From assembly GCA_934047225.1 (NCBI GenBank), contig OW203986.1:22571221-22635220 (forward strand): a DNA stretch of 64,000 nt, written 5' to 3'. This document shows positions 22,171 to 34,098 of the stretch, in pieces. Every line of letters begins with the position of its first letter. Position 1 is the stretch's first letter. The translations under genes were made by a program, and so were the position numbers. Source of the DNA: Ypsolopha sequella. Its lineage: Eukaryota > Arthropoda > Insecta > Lepidoptera > Ypsolophidae. The notes beneath the pieces are model-generated. The model did no database searches, was not told where the DNA came from, and saw only the letters and a program-made list of their open reading frames with translations.

Positions 22171-22429
22171 TACAATAAAGGGGTTAGGGGTAAAAATTAA
22201 AATTACAAAAAGTGGTACAGTAGCTATAGGAAATGGTGAACAATTTGTGTAGTCGTCAGTCCGCACGAGCGCAAGCGCATCCTGCCGCTGCCGGTGCACT
22301 GTTTGGTAAACACCGTCTGAACTCCGCGACCTCGCACCGCATCGCTCCGCTCCCTCGCCCCTCGGCCCACGTGTCGTGGGCCCGTTGTTGATTCCTAGAA
22401 CTGAAGGAAAATTTTGTAATCCAGTGTAG

Positions 22430-22540
22430 CTAGCACGCGCCAGAGATACAGGGTATATCTATCCTACTTGCGCTCTTACGCATAGAAAGTAGAAAGAGAA
22501 AGTATGACCGAAAGACACTGTATCCACAGCGCGTGCTAGA
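22430..22540. repeat. Small inverted repeat (AGCACGCGC ends)
   Basis: CTAGCACGCGCCAGAGATAC on the left and GTATCCACAGCGCGTGCTAG on the right pair imperfectly. No target duplication was recognised. Confidence 0.4.
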
Positions 22541-22554
22541 CCCCCAGAAAAATG

Positions 22555-23224
22555 TTGTAATGTAATCGGTTTTACCCAAAGGGCAATGTCACCTTTCCTG
22601 TGTTACAGACCAATTTTATGTAAAATGTTGACCCAAAAATTTTGTTCTAATTATTTAAGTCTATGAGGTTATTTACGAAAAGATTTTTCTTGTTGTTAAG
22701 GGTCCGTATAAGGTCAGATGCACAACTTCAATTGACCATTTCACATTTTGTAACATGGTCAAAAATAAATTTAACTTTTAAGAAAAATGGAAAATTATTA
22801 AATTCGCTCGATAGAAAAAAATTACGAAGTTGTCTGTAAATTTCATGATAGCCTTCCTTAAATTATACAGCCTTGAAATTTATGTTAAAAAGAAATGACC
22901 CATCTGAACATTTTGGGATATTTTAATAATTTCATCTAGAAGCAGAGTTATAAAAACGCAGATTTTCGTGAGCGCGTGTTTCTTGGTGGTTGTACGTAAC
23001 AGCCACGGCTGAAAGCGCGCTTTTGCAAACTAAAAGGCAACGTCATAGAGTTCTGATTGATGCAAAATTAAGTGCTCAATCTAAACTTACATGCTTCCTT
23101 AAAGGCTCTTTCGGCCATCGTGATCCTGGAAACGACGTCTGGGCTGCTACATATTTACATCTAGAGTCATTGGTGATAAATAATGCTTCCTAAATATCTG
23201 ACATTATTGGTGTATTTTAAATAT
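22555..23224. other. No gene seen
   Basis: Short ORFs without motifs. Part of the sequence (about 22680-22960) is AT-rich and unremarkable. Confidence 0.4.
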
Positions 23225-23520
23225 GATTGGGCTATTTATTGATGTCTTTGGATGCGGTTGGAATTTTTGTTGTGGCGGTGTTTATTTTTAGTCCAAATTG
23301 TTCAAATACAGAATCCATATTTTCTATTAGTGTTTGTAACGTCCTGTTTTCTACATTATGCTACAATATCATCGGCGAATCTTATAAATTGTATTCTTTG
23401 CCTGTTAGTATGGATCTCCCTTTCCGAATTTATTATTTGTTTAATAGCGCATTCTTCAAAATATTAAATATAAACGGTGAAAGTGGACATCCTTGCCTTA
23501 CTCCTTGTCTTATCTTGCTT
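23225..23520 (-). pseudogene. Decayed reverse-transcriptase fragment
   Basis: On the minus strand, frames broken by stops contain GVRQGCPLSPFIFNI (RT motif 4) near 23505-23465, KIRFADDIVA (the catalytic FADD core) near 23390-23360, and LQTLIENMDSVFEQFGLKIN after it. The order and spacing fit a LINE reverse transcriptase. It is not in the same family as the three better LINEs here, judging by the FADD context. It is too worn to place in a clade. Confidence 0.65.
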
Positions 23521-23882
23521 TCCCTTTTTCTTCGCCTACCTCTGTTTATTGTTTACTTTATCAACTGTTTACTTTATTACTGTTTCTTGATTCTTGTAAA
23601 GTTCATATATAACTATGTAACTGTCTATATCTTAAGGACTCACTTTAATCACACTCGCAGCTGTTAAAAACACAAGAAAAGTCGAGGTAAGTTGTTAGTC
23701 GCTTGTAAAAACTAACATAACGACTTTCTAAAGTTGTTTTGCTAATATTTACGAGGAGCTGTGTCTAAAATTCGCAACTAGGCGTCGACCAATTTGTTAA
23801 TCACTCTTTAGTTACCCCTACGTGTAAGAAGCTTTCTATGCTCTGACTAAAATATGCAAGAAATTTTTGGGGGGCGCTATAG

Positions 23883-25430
23883 TTGGGTTTTATTTTTTTT
23901 ATACAATATTTTCGGGTATGTTTTTGTCTTTCATTAATTTGTTATTTAGTAGAAACAATAAAAGAAGTAAAAAATATTCTCCCCGAAACCCAATTTGGCT
24001 TCCGACCTGACAGAGGGACGTGTGAAGCGATCTTCTCAATACGTCAACTACAGGAAAAAAGCCGGGAACAAGGCCGCCAACTTTACCTGTGTTTTGTTGA
24101 CCTTGAGAAGGCGTTTGATAGTGTGCCTCGAGAAGCTCTATGGATAGTACTGGAGAAACTGGGATGCACGGCGAAGTTTGTGAGACTTGCGCGACTACTG
24201 CATGATGACATGTCGTGTTGTGTCGCTGTTGATGCCGACCAGTCTGACTTCTTTCCCGTTACCTGTGGGGTGAAGCAAGGCTGCGTTTTAGCGCCAACAC
24301 TGTTCGCATTGTACTTTGCAGTGGTGGTCCGCGAGGTGATACAAACATCTTTGGAAGGAGTGCACATCCGTTTTCGAACAGATGGAGGACTTTTTAATCT
24401 TGGCAGATTCCGAGCCCGGACCAAAGTGTCGTACGCTCTAGTTACGGAAATCATGTATGCGGATGATTTGTGCTTCGTTTCTGAGTCTTCGGACGGCCTG
24501 CAGAAGCTAATGTCGATCTTTTCCAAGTCTTGTCTTAAATTTGGCCTGAAGGTCAATGTAAAGAAGACACAAGTGATGTCCTTGGACTCGCTTGGCCATG
24601 AACAACTGGTTGTAAGACTTGGTGAGGACGTGCTTAAGCAGGTTGACAAATTTCGCTATCTGGGGAGCACTGTGTCAACCAGGTGCGACCTCGACTCTGA
24701 GATCAACAGCAGGATCAGTGCCGCAGCCGCGGCATTTGGCAAACTGAGTCGTAAGGTCTTCTGCTCCCACGAACTGAAGCTGGGCACGAAAGTCTCCGTG
24801 TACATGGCGATAGTATTCCCAAACCTCCTATACGCTGCAGAGACATGGTGCTTATACCGCCACCAAATCCGCACCCTTGACCGATTCCACCTTAAATGCC
24901 TCCGAAATATACTTAAGATCAGATGGTCTGATCGGGTGCGAAATACCGAAGTGCTGCAACGCGCCAATGTGGGTGGCATAGAGGCGTACATCATGCGGCG
25001 ACAGCTTCGGTGGTGCGGACACGTGTCGCGGATGGCGGAGGAGCGAGTGGCGAAGCGCATCTTCTTTTCAGAACTCCAGTCCGGAAAGCGAAAAAGTGGA
25101 GGCCAGTACCTAAGGTACAAGGATGTTCTGAAAAGACAATTAAAAAGATGCAACATTGAGCCATCGCAGTGGGAGGATAAGGCAGCTCAACGCGCAGAGT
25201 GGCGGAACCTTGTTCAAAGGAAAGTTTATGACTTTGAACAAGAACGAAGGTCCGATTTAGACCGAAAGAGGGACGACCTTAAGTCTCGGCCACCTGCGAA
25301 CATCGCTTACAACTTCATGAATGGTGTGCTGACGTGCGCCCTATGTGGGCGTACATTTAATGCAAAAATTGGTTACGCGAGTCACTTGAGAGCACATCAG
25401 AGAGCTGGACAGCTTAGCTCTCAAACTTGA
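23883..25430 (+). CDS. LINE reverse transcriptase with C-terminal zinc finger (chimeric N-terminus)
   Basis: The 515-residue frame encodes a reverse transcriptase from the fingers onward. Visible motifs are [50 protein letters not shown] and [10 protein letters not shown] (catalytic YADD), then a thumb and linker with [13 protein letters not shown] and [13 protein letters not shown]. Near the end is a C2H2 finger, [21 protein letters not shown] (Cys/Cys, His/His). Residues 1-25 come from flanking DNA: the element begins at residue 26 (Ile, 23958). So the first Met is accidental and there is no endonuclease. The clade is probably RTE-related but not certain. The protein could bind RNA and synthesise DNA in principle; expression is unknown. 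Confidence 0.8.
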   Translation: MGFIFFIQYFRVCFCLSLICYLVETIKEVKNILPETQFGFRPDRGTCEAIFSIRQLQEKSREQGRQLYLCFVDLEKAFDSVPREALWIVLEKLGCTAKFVRLARLLHDDMSCCVAVDADQSDFFPVTCGVKQGCVLAPTLFALYFAVVVREVIQTSLEGVHIRFRTDGGLFNLGRFRARTKVSYALVTEIMYADDLCFVSESSDGLQKLMSIFSKSCLKFGLKVNVKKTQVMSLDSLGHEQLVVRLGEDVLKQVDKFRYLGSTVSTRCDLDSEINSRISAAAAAFGKLSRKVFCSHELKLGTKVSVYMAIVFPNLLYAAETWCLYRHQIRTLDRFHLKCLRNILKIRWSDRVRNTEVLQRANVGGIEAYIMRRQLRWCGHVSRMAEERVAKRIFFSELQSGKRKSGGQYLRYKDVLKRQLKRCNIEPSQWEDKAAQRAEWRNLVQRKVYDFEQERRSDLDRKRDDLKSRPPANIAYNFMNGVLTCALCGRTFNAKIGYASHLRAHQRAGQLSSQT

Positions 25431-25484
25431 CAGGAGTTAAAGAAGCTGTCGCTGTGGCCGAGAACGGCTGTGAAGCTATATATA
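23958..25484 (+). mobile_element. 5'-truncated LINE with 15-bp target-site duplication
   Basis: The 15-mer TATTTAGTAGAAACA is present at 23943-23957 and again at 25485-25499, directly bounding the insert. The insert starts inside the reverse transcriptase, carries the rest of the coding region, a ~50-bp 3' UTR and a short (TA)n tail. This is a classic product of target-primed reverse transcription that stopped early. The perfect duplication and open frame indicate a recent event. Confidence 0.9.
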
Positions 25485-25499
25485 TATTTAGTAGAAACA

Positions 25500-26360
25500 G
25501 ATATAGTGCAATGCACTCTTGTGATATGAGGCATGATAATTATATTAAAAATAAAGATTCAATGAACATTCCCAAGTAATAGCAATCATTATTATAATAT
25601 CATAAATATTCCTTGTCATTTTATTATAATACGTCTTTAAAGTGTGCGTGCCACGAACCCTGCAAAAATAAACCTAATATGAAAGTTGAATCCTCAATTT
25701 GTACCTGAGAGTAACATAAAAACCTGTGTCATGTTGCCAGTTTAGATATACTATTGATTCTCGATAACAATTGATTTACAATAGACTTTCGTCACGATTG
25801 GGGTTCGGATCCAGTTTACGGGTTAAGCTGATATTACTTGAAAGAGATGGTAAGCTTTTCCTGAGGGATAAGGCCTTGATGTATAGGGTTTTTTTGTGAA
25901 TTTTATATTCTGCCGTCTTAAAAGGTACAATTTAAATTAAATAAATTATGTAAACTAAATTACATTTATTTAAAAATATATTCATTCGAAAAGCTAAATA
26001 TCTATACTTTGTGAAGTTTCAATGTTTACAGTGCCAACATTACAAAAAAAACATCAGTGAGTGCAAAGTTTTATTGATCAGACTATAGTGAACATTAAGT
26101 TTAGAATTTAAGAAGACCATTAGACTCTCCACTATTTATCACTGATCGCTAATGGTGAAGATCAAATAAATTGATGTTTAGCTCAGTCCCGATAGTTATT
26201 ACATGTTTTTGTGCCTATAAATATTTGCTGCTACCTAGCGAAAGTGACGCGAATCAAATGTATTAATTATATTTTAAACTGTAATGTAATCCCATCTTAG
26301 TCAGTTATTTTGTTCCGTTTTGCCGAAAGATCTAAGTATTAGATTAGATCAAAGAATAAA
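25500..26360. other. No gene seen
   Basis: AT-rich sequence without coding signal, inverted ends or RNA gene. Confidence 0.45.
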
Positions 26361-26480
26361 CATTGCAGTATAGAAACCCAGAAAGAAGAGAGGTCCCGGG
26401 TTCGAATCCCGGTTCAGAGCTCCTCACATCCAGATTTAATTTTCTTTCTGCGTTTCTATACTGCAATGATATAATGTTAA
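26361..26480 (+). mobile_element. Palindromic element enclosing a tRNA-like B box
   Basis: Ends ATTGCAGTATAGAAACCCAG and CTGCGTTTCTATACTGCAAT are inverted over about 23 bp. Between them lies GGGTTCGAATCCCGGT, a perfect Pol III B box (GGTTCGAATCC) in a tRNA T-arm context. Partial copies are at 9875-9950 and 45652-45712. This is a hybrid of MITE and tRNA-SINE architecture. Confidence 0.75.
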
Positions 26481-26845
26481 TTTATATCTCCTTGCGATGG
26501 ATAAATCGCCAAGTGTTCAAACATAGAAATTCTGTCATAGTTTTTATATTAAGTAATATTTAGTTCAGAATTCCAAGATAAATATTGTAATGTAATAAAT
26601 AGTCGTAAAGAAATATATTTTTTAAATAGCTTTTATTATCACTAAGATTGATTTAATCATAGACTTAAAACGCCAGATTTAACTATAAGCCGATATCGGG
26701 CCGAAATCGGAATCGACAGACAGACCACCCAACCACCCGTGTCCATTAAGGTGGGCCAACCCGCTTAGCTGCCATAGAAAAAGCCTTAGGTGTTTATGGC
26801 ATCTCGAAAGGTTTGATCTCAATGAAACTTTGCACACATTATAAT

Positions 26846-27107
26846 ACAACGTGAAATTTAAGTCATTTTGTTAACGAAAACTGGTGATAGTACTTGTCCA
26901 TATAAACAACTTTTACTATGGAGCAAACTCTGAAATCGTAAAAACATATCAGCTGTTCCAGGACAGTTAAATACCTACTCGACCCAAATGTATGAAACAG
27001 CTGATTTTTTTTCACGATTTCAGGGTTGGCTTCATAGTAAAAGTTGTTCATATGGACGAGTACTATCACCAGTTTTCGTTAACACAATGACTTATATTTC
27101 ACGTTGT
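26846..27107. mobile_element. Foldback MITE (ACAACGTGAAATTTAAGTC ends)
   Basis: About 100-bp arms pair: GTTAACGAAAACTGGTGATA on the left with TATCACCAGTTTTCGTTAAC on the right, then a CAACTTTTACTATGGAGC block. The outer ends ACAACGTGAAAT / ATTTCACGTTGT are flanked by AT/TA. It is related through the inner block to 12531-12788. Confidence 0.85.
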
Positions 27108-27755
27108 ATAAGATACGTGTATGTCTGTATGAACCTGAATTTTACAATTCTCCGACACAGTCAAAAGTATATTGATTTCTTTAAAAAATCTTAAATATAT
27201 AAAACAAAGTCGTGTTAGTTACACCACTTATAACTCAAGATCGGCTGGATCGATGTTAGTTATCTCTTTTTTGGTGTATTCTTATCCGCTCCGAATAGCA
27301 GAATAAGTAATAAAATATCGGATAAGTTATCGAATAACAATAAATAAATTAATTAATTTCACGAATGCAAACAGCATGTGGTGCCATCTGTTAACAAAAC
27401 TACGCATATAAAAGAAACCTATTTATCTAGCGTTCTGATATCATTAAATAACATCTAAACCCCAAGTTTTAAAAATCGCTTAGTTATTCCAAGAACTATT
27501 ATTTCTGCATATATTCAATACCCTACGCTAAGCCTACAACGGTACTGAAACTACATGGGTCCCTGCCATTCTTCTTTCGCAATGGCAAGCAATAAAACAT
27601 TTCTGTATTTGCAAAAAAGTTGTATTAATGTTATTACCTTAATGAAATCCTAAATTAAGTTTAACTAAAGTTAACACGGTCAGCTAGTTAAATATAAAGC
27701 TTATTCTACTATGTCAACTATGTGTAGTCTTTTTACGTGAGCCGATGGAAATTTT

Positions 27756-28225
27756 GTACTCGGTACAAACGATACTTTTTCTACTAACTGAAAGTCCGAT
27801 ATAGTATTAAAAAAACAACAAAGTAAGTACATTTAAGAAGATATTTGTTGGAGAAAATATTAATTTACATTATTAAAAGTACAATTTCTACAAAAATGAA
27901 AACTTCGAGTTTTGGTACCCTTTTTAACATGGCCAGTATAATTTTTTTTTGGTTCTCTTTTCCCCTCAGGGAAAAGCTACGGTGCTAAGCCTTACCGTTT
28001 TGTCTGTTGTGGCCAGTATCATTCTGACAGAGCAGCCAGTCTGCCAGCCTGCGCCGGCGATAATGGCCAGTATCACTCTGCCAACTAAATAATTTTGAAA
28101 TAAATTGGAGTGTCTGGACAAACTTACCTCAAAAAAACTTAACCGGGTACGAAATGAAATTTACCGGGGTCCAAAAATTCGATTTTCGAATCTAATTTCG
28201 AGTATGAAAAACGTTTTATTGAAGA
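27756..28225 (+). repeat. Unclassified repeat, inverted relative of 56555-56965
   Basis: Shares in reverse order ACGATACTTTTTCTAC, 'gtccgatatagtat', 'ggaaaagctacggtg', 'tggccagtatca', and 'gtgtctggacaaac' with 56555-56965. No ORF is conserved and no ends could be defined. Confidence 0.6.
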
Positions 28226-29670
28226 ATGTAGAAAAAATAGTTTTTTTCCTCCCTAGCCCGAAAAGCACGCCTTTGTTGCTTAAAAACAGTGAGCAATTTA
28301 ATCGATTATTTCTCAAGAGAAAGAGAGACAGGAATGGCGGCTATCTCTTTCACTCTATATGAATTCTAGATACACTTTGGGAGGCTATACACAGTCCCAC
28401 AGCTTGTCAGATACCATAGACAAGGTGAACTTCTGGAAATCCTGTGTATGGCCTTTGGCCTCCCAATGTCGGACCGACCGCGATCACCACCCAGCTATGG
28501 TTGTGAGATGCTTACCTATTGCTACTATAATTTAATATAAGTACCAAACTCCGCAATCACTGATAAACCCTGTGGGTTTTTGTTGATTGTGCATTTTTGT
28601 AACTAGGTTAAGATTTTTGAAAATAAAGAAAACACTTAAAAAAAAATGTGTATGGAATCCGTACCATAGACTATAGACTCCGAATAAACAACTGACCTAT
28701 AGTTTGACGGACATTATTAATGTTTGTAGTGTGTAATTTTTTTATGAACTAAATGTCTTGAAAAAAAAATAATAGTACAAATAGCCATTGACGACCAAAT
28801 AATGATGAAATTTGATTATTGACATTTTTGTGCTATTCGCTGCAGTAAGTGACGTGAGCGTACTCGGAACTAATGACAAAGATGAGAAAATTACGTTATC
28901 TACTATAACAAGTTTCAATTTTAGTTTCCGGTACGTTCGCTTTGAATCGGCACAAAAAAGAACTGTCATTTTTTATTGCAAAACATGTCCATGGGTAGAC
29001 TTCATCAGTGGTATAAACAAATGAACTTCTACCGGAAACGGATAGATAGAGTAAGATAGAGTAATACGCCCGCGTGATGGTTATGCTTTGCGTTTTCGAT
29101 CGGTTTATCAAAGATTTTCCGATTTTTCGCGGCGTTTGGGATTCAATTAACACTCCTTACATTTTATTTTATTTGCAATATTTTTATATGGTGTATTGTT
29201 TCAAGAAAAAAACCATTGAATTCCTATAAGTTCGTTCGAAAAAATGGTGTGTTTTCTCGCTAGTGAGGTGAAAAGTTGTATGTTTCATACGAGAGCAAAT
29301 GTTTTCTGTTTCTTGCGCCTCGCTACGCTCGTGATTCAATTATAGAATCCTTCACTTGCTCAGGATTAAAACTCTGCACTCGCAACAAGAAAAATCTTTG
29401 CTCTCTTGTTGCACAAATAACGTAACTAATAAAGATCAGCCTGGACACTATGTCACAAACATCTAAGGCTTTTTGTAAAATTCAGCCGCGTGCACACGAA
29501 CAAGACAGAATGAGAAACCGACCGGGGACAATACTCTTCATATCATATTGCTGTGATAGAAGCTCTTAATGAAACTAACATTTGTCTTTTTTGGGTTCCT
29601 TCAAATAACGAAAACAGAAGCCTCAGACAACACACATAAAATATAAAGATTTTAAAGAAAGGGTGTCCAG
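28226..29670. other. No gene seen
   Basis: Short ORFs on both strands with no motif. A short inverted pair around 28900-29060 gives overlapping ORFs on opposite strands. Nothing else can be supported. Confidence 0.4.
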
Positions 29671-30232
29671 AATGGGCACTTTCCATCAATAAATATAGCT
29701 CTATTCCTATAAAATATATAACTATAAAAAAATAGATGCACACCAAGTTTACATGTTTTAGATTATCCAACAAAAAAATTCTTCGAAATGTTTCATCGAT
29801 ACCAAACCATCTTGTTTCACGTAATTCGATCGCAATGGTTCTCGAGAATCGTAATCGATTCCAGCGCTTCGGTCTTCGAGTGAATCGGTGGGTTTCTTCA
29901 AAACGATTCTATCGAGGAACTTGGACAGGTAAATGTTCTATTCAAACGTTGACAGGGTAACCATTTCGTTAATCCCAACAAAAAGCCGGAAATTAAAAAA
30001 AAAACGCGCTTTTTTGTCAGAAAATGTTGTACTCGTAGATATATAGAAGTGTACTATATTCTTTGTCGTAGATTCACGCTTGAGAATTCAAGCTGTAAAA
30101 CTTCCAGTGAGTCTTTTACTGGCGAAACTAATGTCCGGAGACACGTTTAAGGAAGCCAGATAAAACGGATTTGAATTGAATTGAAAAAAAAACCTATGCG
30201 CAGCACACGTTTTACGGTATATACAAGGTGAA

Positions 30233-30430
30233 TTTGTGAACATCGTCCAAATTCATACTTGAGCCTGAGTAAAATTCATAAAATTAAATATCGACTCCCC
30301 ATAGTGATTCACCCAGGACTACAAGTGAAATTTCATTATACGAAATTCACAATTATTGCTATCGATTTATGATGCTGATCTCTTACCAAGCTTCCAGTAT
30401 GAATTTGGACGCTGATCAAAAATATACATA
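30233..30430. mobile_element. ACAAGGTGA foldback MITE, internally deleted copy
   Basis: The left end ACAAGGTGAATTTGTGAACA and the right block CCAGTATGAATTTGGACGCT are those of the family. The right terminus is worn (AAAAATATACATATAC). Confidence 0.65.
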
Positions 30431-32156
30431 TACAGGGATTAATAATTTCAAGTAATTAGACATTCAATCAAAATTTTTCCAAAAATCCGGACAGATTAAA
30501 AAGACGGCCAAAGTCCGGAGGGAAGGCCGAAATTATGTCTGGAAAAATCTGATCGGATGGTAACCCGCGGTCTTTATGACATTCAGTGATTATGATTAGT
30601 TAAAATATAAGGACGCGTGAGGTCTTAAGGCGATTATCCCGGACAAAATGTGAAATTCGACATTTTAGAATTTCGAAGACGCTGCATCCTGTCGCTTTAG
30701 AAAATTGCAACTCTGCATAAACATACGTTTATTCTTATTCTAAGACCCCTTGGAATTCGTTTTTACATAATTTATCATTTAAAGCTATAATAAGCTTCAC
30801 GCGTTACTACAAAGTCATAAAAATAAGAAACTGTTTATCATCAGTTTCTCACCAAATACGGGCTAAAATGCAGAAGACATCACATATTCAGGTATGGTTC
30901 AAAGAAGTAAAGATTCCTATGAGATTCTTTTTTTATTCAATTTGTTTTAGAAGGAAAAAGCTTGAAAATATTTAATAGCGCCTGAAAAAAAAAATACCAA
31001 AACAAGATCTAACGATTTTGATTATTGCTTTTAAATTTAATCAGGCACTTAGAGTCAAACGACACGCTCCCGTCACGCAAAAATAAAAAAATAAAATGTC
31101 TTTATTTCGGGCAATAAAAAACACATAGAAAGTGGAAAGAAAATTTTGGCTAATATCAGGTGTTTTTGTGGTAGTGTAGTGCATTTGACGATTCCGATTT
31201 TGTATCAATATTGTGAACTAGTGGTGTGTGGTGTATAGTAATGTAAATATTCCCTTTTGTTTTGTTTTTGTGCAATAAGTGTAAGTGTAATGTATAGGTT
31301 AGGTTAGTTTGCTGTATCATTTATTAAATAAACTAACATTGTAGAAGACAATAATAAATGGTAAATAATGGGTAATAAAAGAATAATAAAGTACTACGGT
31401 TCTGGTAAAGCCAAGCGAGTTTAACAAAATAAAGGTCGACGACTCCTCGGTCTCAAATAGGTACAGAGCATAAAATATAAACTTTACGTCAAAAATAAAA
31501 TAAATCAAAATAAAAAACAAATAAAAGACCAATAGAGGCAATATTATATATTTATTAAAGTATTACTCGCACATGTGATTATATTATTAACTTATGAACG
31601 AATAACTCTTTTCGAGTGCAACAACAATAAAAAGATTTTATGCAACAAAGATTGAAGAATCACGTCGAGGTGCATAATTGAAAAACTGCAGAGACGCAAC
31701 CACACGTGCATTTGTCCCAAGAGCTGCAGTTGATTTCATACAGTGCATTGTGTGCGCAAGACATTCGAAGGCAGCCAGAGACTCAAAGGATTTCTCTCCA
31801 TTCTTCAGAGGGCTATTGACGGTCTCCAATATCAATACGTAACTCGATGAGGACTGCTTGAAGCAGGCATATGGAACAGAACCCACACAATTATTGCTGC
31901 TCGTTTGATGGACTCTAATCTTGTGCTATATAGGTTACACTGTGTTCTTCTTACTGCTGTCTCAATATAGCGTATCCACGTTTCAAAAACATCTTTAATT
32001 ATTGTTATATGCTCCTTTGTGCATTTTTGACAAATACCAAAATCTTGATCATCTGTTACAGCCTTCTGTCAAAGTCAGTATAATTTTGATGAACATAAAT
32101 ACTCGCAACGTGCCAGTTAATCAAATTAGAACCTTCTTACTTACATTTTAACGTAA

Positions 32157-32579
32157 ATGAAGGAAATCGTAAATAAAATAAAAAATATAACAGCCAAACT
32201 TTCCCAATATTATACCCATTTACAATTTTTAGGAAAATGTTTGGAAATTGGTGCAGCACCGAAAGGGCTGATACCAAAAACTGCCCTCAGTGCAATACCA
32301 CCAATAATCAGAAGCAACATGATTATGGTTAACTACATGAACGCCTTACACTCTACACACATGCTCTACATACAATATATACACCTCTGCACAGATCAGA
32401 AAAATTTCGCACAAAAAACCCATCCTTCCAGAAGAGCTACAAATAAATATCCAAATACGCTACAAATGAATTTAAATATCTGCCTAACTTTGCCCGTTCA
32501 ATTAGTCTTACTAAACAACCAATCAACCCAAATTTTGGATTTATTTACGTATATAACATGTGTTATTATTTTACTCTAA
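32157..32579 (+). CDS. Unassigned 140-codon ORF
   Basis: The longest ORF in the copy-specific block. The first 40 residues (KLSQYYTHLQFLGKCLEIG, then PKGLIPKTAL) look like a helical protein segment. The rest is low in pattern and ends in a hydrophobic tail. No domain recognised, and no ribosomal or splice context supports translation. It may be a transposon relic or chance. Confidence 0.2.
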   Translation: MKEIVNKIKNITAKLSQYYTHLQFLGKCLEIGAAPKGLIPKTALSAIPPIIRSNMIMVNYMNALHSTHMLYIQYIHLCTDQKNFAQKTHPSRRATNKYPNTLQMNLNICLTLPVQLVLLNNQSTQILDLFTYITCVIILL

Positions 32580-32622
32580 TTAATGATTCTTTCGCTAAAC
32601 TCATAAACTAAACATGAAAATC

Positions 32623-34098
32623 AGAGGTGCGATTGTGTAAGAAAATAGTCATGAAATCGTATTCATTTGATAGCTTAAAACTAATCATTTCACTTGTCAA
32701 ACGGCCAATTTGAATTGTCTATGGTATTCATAGATGCTTTACGATTTGTATTGTTATTTTAGACAATGAGTGAATGATTTGTTAAGATTGACAGATAATT
32801 CGAATTGTCTAAGATTTTGTTAGTTCATCGCTAATGTCAAATGATTGCGGCGACTTGTTGTCTATGACAATCGTTTAACGGTAAGTGTTTTTGATTATTT
32901 TGGAATAAAATTAGGTAAAACAATTTTTATTCTACCATTAAAATCAATAAATGATGTTCAATAAATTAAAATTGTGGAGCTTTTTAGTCAAAACCCTTGG
33001 CTTTGGCACAGAAATAAGAATTGTTTTTTATATGAACACAGTTTGGGGTTATATTTTTGTAGGAAAGATATTATGAAAAGGTTTAGGGCAGTTCGGCCAC
33101 AGATTAAAATATTTTTTCTTACTTTTTAGGGTTCCGTACCCAAAGGGTAACCAACGGGACCCTATTACTTAGACTCCGCTGTCCGTCTGTCTGTCCGTCT
33201 GTCAACAGGCTGTATCTCATGAACCGTGATAGTAAGACAGTTGAAATTTTCACAGATGATGTATTTCTGTTGCCGCTATAACAACAAATACTGAAAAACA
33301 GAATAAAATAAATATTTAAGGGGGCTCCCGTACAACAGACATGTTTTTTCGCTGTTTTTATATATAATGGTACGGAACCCTTCGTGCGCGAGTCCGACTC
33401 GCACTTGGCCGGTTTTTGTATTTTGGTTCGGTTGCTATTTCGTCATACTAATATAATAAAGAAACATACTATAAAATAAAACACCGACCGATTCAAAAAT
33501 ATTTTGCAGTTGCAGTTGACTTGACACTTGAATTGATTCGAAACTATGACGCGTTATTATAACTACAAAACTCGGACGAAGACAAATAATACGATAAGAT
33601 ATAGCGCTGTCTCTTTCAGACATCACATCTAGTAAAAAAAGTAATCCCGTGTCAAGCTCTTCAACTACATATACTGTTGAGTAGTAGTAAACTTATGCCA
33701 CCACCTGGGGTCGAGCAGCTGAAACTCGGTTTTCCTTCAATTGTTGCGTTTGGTTATACGAGTTGCATGGAGATAAGTTTCGATTGAATTCTATGTTTTA
33801 AATTATAAAAATTAATTTTTGTGGTGGATTTAAAAAATGTAATCAAAAAGATCTATTATTTTTGTGTTTGACATAATTTTAAAGTAAATAAGTTATCAAA
33901 TTTCATTTTACGTAGGTAGTACACAATAAAACGCAATTTCATTTCGCATTTTTTAAACCATCGGTCATTTCTAAACCTTCGGTTACTTTTCGGTCTTCAT
34001 TTTATGGACAGTTTTACACAATTCGAATTTGCCCTACACGATCCTTGACAATGGTATAGATTTATCATCTATGACCAACCTTACACAACCGCACCTCT
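32623..34098. mobile_element. TIR element (AGAGGTGCGATTGTGTAAG) with nested (GTCT)n repeat
   Basis: The left end AGAGGTGCGATTGTGTAAG and right end CTTACACAACCGCACCTCT are complements except for one position in 19. A second subterminal pair (AATTCGAATTGTC / CACAATTCGAATT) lies inside. The 300-bp repeat at 33123-33418 is inserted within. No target duplication is evident and no transposase recognised. Confidence 0.6.
33123..33418 (+). repeat. (GTCT)n-core repeat, ~300-bp form
   Basis: Nearly identical to 5452-5757 along its whole length, including both AGGGTTCCGTACC-type ends and the GCGAGTCCGACTCGC hairpin. It is among the best-preserved copies here. Confidence 0.8.

Noticed and set aside
24083..25156. 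Minus-strand ORFs of 188 and 166 codons
   Set aside because: They are antisense shadows of the reverse transcriptase at 23883-25430 and show no motifs.
29736..29960. 74-codon ORF conserved in two places (also 36784-37008)
   Set aside because: Its conservation is due only to the recent tandem duplication; there is no domain or independent copy.
31638..31886. 82-codon minus-strand ORF in the copy-specific block
   Set aside because: Neighbouring frames on the same strand show scattered protein-like stretches with stops, but none could be matched to a family, so no gene is called.
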